A stretch of DNA of 64,000 bases, from positions 448,651 to 512,650 of the forward strand of contig NW_019091496.1 in the NCBI RefSeq assembly GCF_001949145.1, given 5' to 3'. Shown here piece by piece: positions 1 to 11,300 of this stretch. The position numbers and the translations under genes were made by a program. This DNA comes from Acanthaster planci. Its lineage: Eukaryota > Echinodermata > Asteroidea > Valvatida > Acanthasteridae. Position 1 is the stretch's first letter, and each line of letters opens with the position of its first letter. The notes under the pieces are model-generated. The model was given only the letters and a program-made list of their open reading frames with translations. It had not been told where the DNA came from and searched no databases.

Positions 1-2032
1 AAAAACTACACTAAAGGGAAGAAAAACCTGCAATGGAATTTGAAGACTTGAACAAAGAGAAATAAGGTGTGATCAGATTTGTAGACAATGCACTGATATC
101 CATTTTGAATCAATTTAGCACACTGAAAAAGATCTGTTTAAAGTTTATACACGCACATCAACTACACAGATATAGATTCTCTAACTATTGGAGGATTTAC
201 GACTTTGGACTTAAGATGTCTGCTGTTTTGAAACAGTTGAAACTATCATCAAGTTACTACGGAATCTTCAACACAGATTCCTGCTTTTCTTAAAAAGATG
301 AAAATAGAGTTATGATATTGCTCTCAGTGCTCTGCATTTTGAGCACAGTGTATAGCTGCATTTGATGCATGTATTTAAAAACTCATCTTACAATTCTGAA
401 GGGTTTTCAAGCTTGCAAAAGTAACCCAAGTTCAACAGTTAATCATGCTAGCGCTCCACTGTTGTGATAAACCTGTAGGTTTTGCAACAATCTATGCTAA
501 GTTTAGGTAAGACAAACGACAGTCAGTAAGGTTAGCCCTATAAGGACCTTCTTGACTATCTCACAGCTGGATATTGGGCAGGATTTCAATTGTTCCAGGC
601 CTGATCTTGGCAAGCATATAAGGATGTTCATTATGAGTACATTTGTGACTTTTCAATTAAATTTTACATACGGTTTCATTGTAATAATACAGTTTAACGG
701 CTCACGTGTTGGCACACATGCATTGAACGTGAAAATGGAAAAAAGCTACTTTGGGCTGACCTCCCTCCAAGAAAATGTGCATTTCGCAGGAAACAAACTT
801 CACTGCAAAAAGATCAACCAACCCCTGCGCTTTAGGAGTGTATATTTACCTGAGATTGTGACAATGTATTGGCCACACAATCATAGTTGCAACAATCCAT
901 GTTCCTCAAAATGACAGAAATGTTTAAGTACCTTAGAAACCTTCAACAGTTTAAAAAACAATCAAGTTATGGACATTTTGAGTAAGATTGCTGCTACTAG
1001 TGACATCGTCAGCTGTGTTTGATTCCGAAAAAAATGCCAATAGTTCCTATGTCATAATTATCGGCTTGGTACAACAAATTCCTTCCAAAAGTCCAACTCT
1101 TTCTTGGAAAACTTCTACGAGAGTTTGCTCTTGTTCAAAACATCATTCAACCATTAACTATCCAACATACATTTTTCACTTTGCTAATTTAATTTCTCCG
1201 GCCATTTATAATCCTAATTGTTTTTAGCATCAATTGATAGGAAAATTATTCTTCTGTGCATTGTACCATGTAGCACCAACCGCTGTGACAAACAAAGAAC
1301 AAAAGAAGAATACCCTATTCTTCCAATGCACGCAAATTTCTCATTAACTACGCAATGCTCTGTGCACCACATGCATGGCAGGACCTGCTTGATAAACAGC
1401 TCAACGCACATGAAAAAAAAAAACACTCAGGATGAAACCTATTACTGCATGAGGGACAAATATGATGGAAAAAATCCTTTTGAGGTATACAATTGAATTT
1501 TATCCCTGTCCTATTTTGTGAAAATTCAGCAACTTCCCTGATAACGTGCCAATCCCAAGGTGGCTCACATCAGAGGTACAGAAAAGGACAGACAATGACT
1601 TAACAAAACTACCACTTCCCCAAAAAAGACAGATCAATGACATTTGTTAGAGTAATCACTGCACATTCTCTGTGCTTTTGACCCTTTGACGCGAAAGGGC
1701 CCTCATGAGGTGCCACACAATAGGTGTGCCTTCCAAAATGGAAAGTGTTAATCTACAAAAAAGAGAAATCCACCTTTTTAAATACCTGAAAAGAGTACAA
1801 GTTCCCTTGTCTTTCCACTGAGAAAGAAAACGTACCAATAAAAACAGAAAAGATTTACATGGAGAAAAAAATTCTGAAGTGTTGCCTGTGGTAAAGAAGT
1901 TGTATCCTGCACATTTGAACAAAGTCTTTGGGTACTGTGACCTCACACTGTCCTTACACAGTGACAAAATGACGATGCCTATAAACTGCACAATTATGTG
2001 ATGTTTACTGACTGTTCTTCAACTGGTGCCTT
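1..2032. other. 3' flank of TMEM214, no recognisable gene
   Basis: AT-rich sequence downstream of the TMEM214 stop. Part of it may be 3' untranslated region, but I see no unambiguous minus-strand AATAAA. Short ORFs here show no family motif. Confidence 0.6.
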
Positions 2033-2270
2033 GGACCAATCACAGCCTTGGACCAATCAGAGCATTGGACCAATCAGAACCTTGGACCAATCACAGCCTT
2101 GGACCAATCAGAGCCTTGTACCAATCAGAGCCCTGGACCAATCAGAGCCTTGGACCAATCAGAGCCCTGTACCAATCAGAGCCCTGGACCAATAAGAGCC
2201 TTGGACCAATCAGAGCCCTGGACCAATCAGAGCCTTAGACCAATCAGAGCCTTGGACCAATCAGAGCCTT
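2033..2270. repeat. 17-nt minisatellite with a CCAAT box in every unit, 14 copies
   Basis: Fourteen contiguous copies of GGACCAATCAGAGCCTT. Variants are confined to a few positions: G/A/T near the start, CTT versus CCT at the end, and one CCAATAA. The unit is not a multiple of 3, so all three forward frames stay open and give spurious repetitive ORFs. It starts about 110 nt past the TMEM214 stop and probably lies in the 3' UTR. Confidence 0.97.
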
Positions 2271-2380
2271 GCATGTAGATTGCATTTTCAATCAGCTACA
2301 ACTGTCTCTCTTGCAGCCTTGTACAGGAGTCAGAATAATCCTGCTTGTCTGGAATGTCTCATGGTCAATGCCTGCCAGCC

Positions 2381-2393
2381 CTACGATGATGCG
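2381..2393 (-). CDS. TMEM214: TMEM214 exon 17, terminal microexon
   Basis: A strong acceptor (pyrimidine-rich tract ending TTTGACAG) followed by 13 nt gives SASS and a TAG stop at 2383-2381, in phase with exon 16. Too short to confirm by homology. Confidence 0.7.
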
Positions 2394-5300
2394 CTGTCAA
2401 AGAAACAAAAATTAGGAACTCAATGAACTTCAGTCATGCCACATTGTGCTGGAAAACTGGATGCCTTTTTCCCTTGAACTCAAACCATAAAATAAAGGGT
2501 AAAGTAACCCCCGCAGGGAAACCCCCTTACCTGAGCATCTGCTGTAGCCACTGGTACCCTGCTTTCAAGTACGGCAGGGTGGCCGTCCAGAGCAGGACCG
2601 AGTAATGGAGGATGCCGTCCCACAATGCCTCAAGGTGAGGGGAAACGGCCGCCCAGAAGGCGATGAGATACGGCGAGAGGAAGTCCCACGCTAAGACCAG
2701 GTAGCCCCAGAGGAGATTCCACAGGACAGGAATCTGGGCTTTGATCTGGGTTGCAAAAAAAAGACACGTTCTTATAGTTACCAACATTTCTAACCACATT
2801 TGGCAGATTTCAGTAGATTTGGTAAAAAATGCTTGCACAAAGTTGTAGGCATTGCATGGCCTTAATTGATTTTGCCAAAAAAACCCAAAATTTGAAAAAA
2901 ATCATAATTTGGGGCCAAAATGTCTCTTCCTGAAAACGGTGACGAAATGGTGTCCTTCCCATGGTGTCTCCTCCCTGAGCTATCTCAAAGCTTACCAATT
3001 CCAGAGCGATGGGGACATTGTGTGCGAGCCAGGCCCATAATGGTGTGGTCAGCTCGGCCAAGTAGAGAAACAGTGCACACAGCTTGTCCTTCAGCAGAAC
3101 CAGGTAAGGCCCGCACAACTCGGCTGCCTTCACATAGTAGATGGGTACGTTGACCGACGCCCAGCTGAAAACAAGACACACGCAGGTGTTTGGATGATGC
3201 AACTTACAGGTGACTGTCTTCCCTTCCCAACTACCCCCTGCCCCCGAGGGCTGCATCAACCCTCCCATGGTGACAGCATTCCTCTTTTCAGTTGCTCGGC
3301 AAATCATGAGAATGACTGAGCATATGATGCTGCCATGTTTGCCTCGCGCCCTGTAGACCCATTTGCAATAGTAAGACAACTTCACAAATTGATAAAAGAG
3401 AACAGACTATTTTTTCCTTCCGGGCACAGTCTGGTTACCTGCTTTGAATGGTAGAAAAGCAAGATGGCTGCCCGTAGATAGGGGTCTATTGTACAGTACG
3501 ATGACTGCATCTCAGTGAGATACGAGTACACGTTTGTGCAGTCCAGAAACTGTGCTCTACTGCTCTAATACGGCAATAAGGAAGGGAGGCTGACTATTTT
3601 TTAAATTTCATTCGGACAATTACGCTGTGCAGTGTTGTTTGACGCAGTCCGTAGTTAAAACGATTATCGTGGCCTGGGCCTTAGGGTCGGGCATGCATAG
3701 CACAAACCCACGCAAGCAGTTCCGCGTTGCCAAAGCGCCGTGCGCACACTGTACCTGTGCAGAATCATGTTGCGTGTGGAAGGCCCATGCCAACTTGGAG
3801 ACTGCGGACACATGTGGGTATTTTGTGCTGTGAGGTAACGGGGAGGTTGAAGTCTACATGGACGACTTACTCAAATGCGATACCGAGGTACAGACTGATT
3901 TTAGTCCAGGTGTGCTTGCAGACGGCCGAGATGCCCGACCGTTCAAAGAACGCCTGCGTCAGGGAACCTGTTGAAAAACGGAAGGAGGAAAAAAAGACTG
4001 CACTTAAAATACCGCCATTCGATCGGCACACAACAAAGTACGAGCTATGACTGTCAGATCACAAATGAACACGGGGGAGCGGGTTAGTGTAGGGGTCCCT
4101 CCCTCGCTTTGCACCAATGAGGCCTGGGTTCGAGTCCCGGCTTTGCCCAGGCTTTAAGTGCATTTGGTTTCCAGTCCATACTCGCTCTCGCAGGTTTTCT
4201 CCGGGTACTCCGGTTTCCTCCTGCCTCTAAAACTGGACCTTCTTCCTAACTCCTTAATGTGGTGTTGATTGATAAAGGTTATGAATAAACATATAGTTAT
4301 TGGCACAAACAACCCGAGTAGCTGAAAGCGCCACTGAAACAAAACAACACCAACCACAACAAATGAACATAACAATCAAATGAAAATGTAAAAAAGGCCA
4401 TGATTTGCCAGAAAACTTTGCAACAGGCAGAAAAAGACCCACGAATGGGTCTGGCAAGTCACAGTGCATTCTTTGATCAGAAATGAAAGTCATAGCACAA
4501 TATAGATGTTTGAAAATGTCAGAATAGAAAGATCGGTCACCTTTCTAATAATTCACTGTGGATCTTCAAACACAATAATTTTATTTAAAGAGCTCCCCGT
4601 TTTCTCTGTTTCTCCGAATGACGCAATCTACATTCAGAATTCGCATCTTAACTTGAATGAAAAAAAAGCCCTTTGTAGCTTGTTATAGATGAGCTCTGAA
4701 GACAAATGACAATTTGGATGCTTCCATATTTATACGAACAGATAAAATCAGAGAAAACATGTTTTCCTTAGGGGTGCTCTTTAGGGGTAGTCTGACTTCT
4801 ACAAAGAGATATTGTCAATATGTTACTCAACATGCACAATTAGCCGGCTTTGTGAATTCTTTAGGGATCTAGGAATCCACTAACTGTTTAGCAAGCGTGA
4901 TAACAAGCTTATAAATTCTTTAACCATGATGATGAGCATGTACGTGTGGCCATTTTTTACCACACACAGGAGTAAGACCCACACTTTGAGGGTCTGAAGT
5001 TTGAGTGGGCTGGAGTCAATTACAGCTAGGATGGGTCTACCGTTACCGTGGAGCCCTTTGTGACTGTAGACATCTAGAGCAACGAATGTGACTAAGGCAA
5101 GAACCACTGCTGTCAAGACGCTCCTCCAGGGAAACTCAAACCCGCTCATTCGCTCAAGCAATTCCTGTCATGAAAGCAAAGCACAGAAACAAAGCAAAAT
5201 GAGGCCGAGTTCATTTAATTACAGATGTGGCCAGGACTGATCAGCGTCCACTTGTCGGCTGCCAGTCAATTTTTACCTGGTGCACAGGTTATCAGGGAAA

Positions 5301-8300
5301 ACTGACGACCGACTGACAAATGGTCCCCTACCAAACTTGACCTATAACTGTCTGCACTGTCTGGGCAGGGTCTCTGAAACTGCTAATTTTCTAGCATTAC
5401 CTCAACTAAATGAGATTTTTGAAGAGAACTCAGACTCATCCAATGTGGGCCTGAGCTGACAAGCAAGCAAACCGATCCACTCCTTTCACACGTACAAGCT
5501 CTTCGGCAGAGAAGAGAGACCGAGCACCCACGGAAGACTGTATATTCCAACGAAGAACTGGCTGTTCATGCATACATGCAAAAACTTGCATGGGAAGTGG
5601 TGTGTAGCGATCCCCTCAATGTCCCCTAAAAACATGCTACCAGTTGCACCACCAATAAGCTCAAAATTCTGAGTTCTTTCCCACGTTAGTGCGCGTTGAT
5701 AACCGCGAGGCTGACCTTGCAAGCCAGCTTGCATTGCTCATGCTCCATTCGTCCGTTCCTTGAGCTGGCCATGTCTTCATTGGTCAGGTGAAAGGCACGG
5801 ACGGTCTCCTTCAGAAGTTGCCTCGGTAACTGAGCAACAGGGGAAAAAAAATTTAAATTGGGGTCAGCGTTAAGTAGTGCTAAAAAACAAATCTGAGCAA
5901 ATTCTTTGGAAGAGTTCCGAGTAGATATTGTAAGGCCAACGGAAAGATGTGGAGGCCAGCTTTGAGGTTGCCTGACCTGTTTCTGAACTTTCTCCCACGA
6001 CGCCAGCATGTGGTTCATCAGCACGCTGGACTGCAACAGGTGCGTGTCGTACATCTGACGCCACTTGCTGAAGCAGTGGTGGTCGGTACTGAGGCAGATG
6101 ATCAGGGTGTTCAGCAGCTGAAACACGAGAGGCCGGGGAAAAAAAGGAAGTTTGCGGACAAACTTTAATCAATGGAAAATTCCGCACTTGTTGACTTTAA
6201 GGCCCATGCCAGGCTTATATTGTGGACTTTGTGTTCATTGGTGACAAATGGACAGATATTATGGACACAAAACCAGGTTCCCTGTGGTTGGCCTAGATTT
6301 GTGCACATTCGAACGAAAGTTCATCGTGCACGTGTCACATAATATCCAGGGGAAGTAGTACTGCGTGTGGTATGTCCCCCTCATAAGCCATGTGCCTGAA
6401 CAAGGGTTGGTACATTTTTACAGAGCAATGATGTCGCACGTGGGGGTTTGTGTACACGTGAAACGCCTCAATGAATACGCATGTTCAGTGAGGCGGCCGG
6501 TAGATGGGTTAGCGTAAGACTTTTCTCTGTGCTTATGCCCCTGGTGCAAATCCCACACAAGGAGCTCCTACCTCATTCTTCATTTGCTCTGGACAGTTCA
6601 CTGTCGTTCTCGCCAACAGTGATGGAAAGAAGTGGCGTAAGGTTGTCTCTGGATGAGTTCCAAAGGCTATGCTCTAGGTCACAAGTATGAAACAGAAACT
6701 TCTGTGATGAAGAAGGAGCAACTTTTAAGATACTCAGAGCAGATTTTTTGAAAGTGAGATTATGAGAAAAAAACACAACAAACGGGAGAAAAATCAGTAA
6801 ACCATGACTACTTTATCAGATAGCAAGGGTAGTAAACTGATTTTACATATTGCTCATAAGTACAATGTATTTGGTTGAACCAGAGAAGTCAGAATGGAAT
6901 TCGGCCTCCTGGTTTGACACTTGCTTATGCTGCTTGAGTTGTGTCTAGTACCAAGAAGACAGTCCTCCACAAATAGTGCTGAACACACTGGATTTCAGGA
7001 TTCAAAGCCTCCTTTCTATAGTTTTCACGGTTCAGCCCAAGTGCTCTCTTTAGATGAAGCAAACTTGTCTCATGTTTTCCGTTTCCTTATTTTGAAATCG
7101 ATAAAGCCCAGCTGACTTTTTTACCAAAAAAAGAAGCAAAGGTACCTTCAGTTTGGAATAGTGCTTCAAGAGTTGTTTCTGTAATCTATGAAGGAGAAAT
7201 AAAGGCAAACGTGTTTAGTTCACAGCTACAATGTGTACTGACAACAGACTCCCACACATATGCAGCTTGAAGCAGTTTTTCCGTTAAGTTTATTCATTAA
7301 CCCTTCACTAAGGAGGACTGCTACTACTGCAGCATTGTGTGAGGATTAGTGCATACCACACATACNNNNNNNNNNNNNNNNNNNNNNNNNNNNNNNNNNN
7401 NNNNNNNNNNNNNNNAAATAATCCCGCCGTGAAGGGGTTCACAACATTCATTTTTGTACACTGCTACCGCATCACAACGTTGTTATTGACAAATTGTATC
7501 ACTGTTGCATCTCTTGGTACAAAGTCCCTCAATTAAAGACAAATTTGACCAATGTCCGAATGCCGGGTTCCTTAGAATGTGAACTAAGACCTGTAGTTCT
7601 TGTTCCATAAACAGCCATTTTTTCAATTTTACTAGAAGCTACACGGGTAAGAGACGCCTTCAGGTACTCACTGCGCTGGGAGTGCCGTTCCTGGCGTGAA
7701 GACAAAGTCCAGGATGGGAAAGAACTGGTTGGGGCCCAGAACCTCGTGGGCCTTCTGCTTGTCCATCTTCTGCCTACAGATCAAAGCCGACCAGACAAAT
7801 CTAGTCAAACTGTGCCATACTACTTTGTAGGCCCGCAAAACGGTAGGGGGGTATTAAAGAACCCCATCTGCGGTTTCCTTTCGGTGGTTCCAAGAACTCA
7901 ATCTTCTGTGTATTCTTGCAGGACATTTATCCTACACTGACCTCGCCGTCCATTCTAAAAGTAATTTGTAAAAGCCGTCGTACCGTAATCCACACACCTC
8001 ACCAAACATCTTGTTTCACATTTCTACCACGTGACAAGGAGTTGAAATACTTTTATTTTTGGCAAGAGATGTTGTGCTAACACACACAGGTGAGCCAACG
8101 TACCGCAATGTTCGGTCCAGATTGGCCATGGCATAGGTAGACGCTGGCTTCACACCCAGCAATGGCAGCATCAAACCACACCACACTACATGCAATAAAA
8201 GGTGAAACGGAATAATGATCAATTACCCCGACAATGAAAATACATTATTTTTCACTTTCTGGTCGATTGTTTTTTATCCAATGGAACTGCAGTAATGTGA

Positions 8301-11300
8301 CCTGACCAAGATCACAAGATAATGACATCAACTGGGTGGAGTTACTTCCCAGTGTTATGTTCGCTTATCGAAGCACACCAGCCACTGATATAATTAGCAT
8401 CCTTTCCTGAGAAGCATCCTTTCCTGAGAAGTCACTGTACGGAATACAGTGACTTCTCAGGAAAGGATAAAACTACGTATTTCCAGAAAACTTTATGGGT
8501 GTGTTTTCATTGTGTTCTCAAACTGCCATGCTTAAACTAACTTGATAAAGGGGGCCGTGCGGGCGGTTGTGAATACGTCGCGTGGTATGATTGAGAGCAA
8601 GCACCCACATGCAGTGTGACGGCCCTGGGGGACACTGTCGCTGAGTAACAAAATGCCTTGCAATTGCTATATGCAGCAGCCCTTTTCTTTGCCGAGGGTT
8701 AAACTTCTGGGACGGTTAGGGGATTTTGTGAGGACTAGGAAAGGCTGAACTGGTTTCAACATGCGGCGGTCAAATCTCACTGCCCCAGGCTACTCACCTC
8801 TGAGTCCAATGACGGGGTCACTGTATCCCGCCTGAGCGCACGACCACAAGACCGACAGGCAGTGAGACTTGTCATTCTGCTTCCGTTTAACCATAGTGAG
8901 GTACTTGGAGGCAAAAAAGACGACAAGAAAAAAAAAAAAACAAGAAGCAGAGGAAACATAGGGCAATCAGAAAAGAAATGGATGAGGTATTGAAAGTGAG
9001 GGATTTTGAAGACTTTAAAGTGAATACAATCTAACTGAATCAAATGGACTTGTACCCAGAGTCACATCCGTGTATGCTTGTGGGTTTTTTTTCCACAAGC
9101 TTCTGCGGGCAAACACTGAGTACACCGTGTCATAACAACATGTCGGGCAGGGCAAAAATCCACAGTTAGTTAAGATCGCCCTAGCCCAAATCCGTCCTTG
9201 GAAATACATATCAGCTGCCTTCTAGTGTCTGGAATCTGCTTGAAACAAGCCTCCAAAGGGAGAATTTTCTCATAAAAAAGGAAATTCTCCCTTCTTTGCA
9301 TATATTGATTGATCGAATATTCAAATATGAGATTATTCGGCAAAGCCCTATTTTTATCACACAATCTACCTGTGAAGTCCAGTTTGCAACACTAAACACT
9401 TACATGGTCCATAGAGTTGGTGACAAACTCCGGGTTTTTGGATGCTATGAGCTGTATAAACACCCGGTAGCCATTGACGGCTGCTTGGCCTGTTGAGGGG
9501 AACAAAATATGATATAAGATCCTACAGTATAGATGGCCCTAGAAGCATGATGTAGCTGTGACGTCATTACATGATTTATTATGTAATTTTTCAAGATTTA
9601 TATTTTCCCTTTGACTTTGTACACAGTTTTCAAGAGGCCTTTTCACTCGCTAAATAACCTTGGATCCTTATCAAAGTTTCATCGATTAAAGACCTCAACA
9701 CAAAACTCACCCTAGAAGAATGATGTAATGATGAGACCATCTTTGGATTTATTATACAATTTAGAAGATTTGATTAGTCCCACTGACTTTGAACACAGGT
9801 ACATGTCCTTCGTATGCGCGTCCTTGGCCTTGTGCGCAATTCGCCAACCTTTGCGATCGGACAACGTTAGCGTGGTTGCTCGGTAGAGTCTGAATGCATG
9901 ATTTCTACAGATCTTCACCCGCGCATACATTATTAGGCAGTCTTCACACGCGTAGGTGGCCCAGGTATCCTTTGTGGACATGCAATTCAAAGCAGGACTG
10001 ATCCACACAACCCTTTCATCGATGTACTTGTAGCAAGATTACCTGCAACTCCTGGCTGTGACAATGGGGCCTTAAAACTTTGTTGTTACAATGTGCAAAT
10101 GCGGAAAAGCACATAAGAAGCAAGATATGGGAAGGAGAACACCCTCCTACCTTTGTGTTGATCATTGTTTGATCGGAATCTCAGAAATTCTCTACATACT
10201 AGTGGGGGGATGTGTTAGGTAACAATAGTCTGGAGTGTATATAGGGATTGGACATGTAAAGGGGGGTACCCCTCCGTCCCATATCTTGCTGGCTATAGAA
10301 AAGCTCTATGAACTGTCCTGGAACAGTCATAGACATCTAGTCTTTTCTTCTCTTTCTTTCTTAATTTATCCTGTTATCAGTTTGCAGTACAACAAACACT
10401 GAATGTAATGCTTCATTTTTCCGACCTCCCCACCTCTAAAAAAGACTGCAATTCATGTTTTGACAAGCCTGGAACTCCTACACTATCATGAAGAGGTATA
10501 CAGATACAGATTCCATATTTACGTCAAGACCATGCGACCGCAGTGAAAAAGTCTTGTTTTCTTCAATTTCCCAAACAGAGAGAGGGGTCTGCAGTTGTAT
10601 ACCTTTGCTGGAGTCGCCGGCCAGCTCCCTGATACAATAATCAAAGAAGGCCTTCAGCATGTCCTCGTTGTAGCTTTTCAGTGTGGCATTCAGGAAGTCC
10701 AACAAATGCTTGCTTGTTTTGCTCAGAGGGTAAGCTGTCAATGAGAGAGGGAGACGGAAAAACAAGTTTGGATCGTGGTGATTGTGCTGAAGGAAGATTG
10801 TGCCGTACAGCTCAATGCATCCTTTCAACAGAGGAGAAAGTGCACAAACTTCTTTTCAGAAAATAGGAAATGGGGGGGAGCATGGAAATTAATTCTCTTG
10901 AGAACAGAAAGAGATAAAGAGGGAGAAGATAAACCACTCACTGGGAGGTTGATCACTGAACACTGGGTCACTTTCCTTGGTCAGTAGCTTTTTGTTCATG
11001 AAGCCGACTATGTCACCAAGCCATAACTAGGGATGGAATAAAGCCAACAACTTCAATGCAGAAATAATAAACAAACTTTTAGAGAGTGGAAAATGTGACG
11101 TGCAAGGCACATCAAAAGAGCTTTTCCCCCTCACAGAACGATAAGTCCAGACCCAGACAAGAAATCCTCTGTGAAAATCCGTTGCACAACCTACTATGAA
11201 GCAAAATTTCTTTTGGCTTAATTTTGAATTGGTTTAGGAAAAAGCTGTGGTTATATATTTCGGGAACATACAGTTATTTTGAAAGCAACAGTCGAGAAAT

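Noticed and set aside
1998-2278. Three overlapping forward ORFs rich in DQSEPWTNQS-type repeats
   Set aside because: They are the 17-nt minisatellite read in its three open frames, not a protein gene.
3441-3575. Minus-strand segment reading QFLDCTNVYSYLTEMQ, first taken as a TMEM214 exon
   Set aside because: Its phase does not fit exon 15, and the segment at 3967-3871 matches the family and both phases exactly.
3670-4050. Forward ORFs of 68 and 107 codons
   Set aside because: They overlap TMEM214 exon 14 on the opposite strand and show no family motif.
7339-7536. Forward ORF crossing the N run
   Set aside because: It is open only because N codons are not counted as stops.
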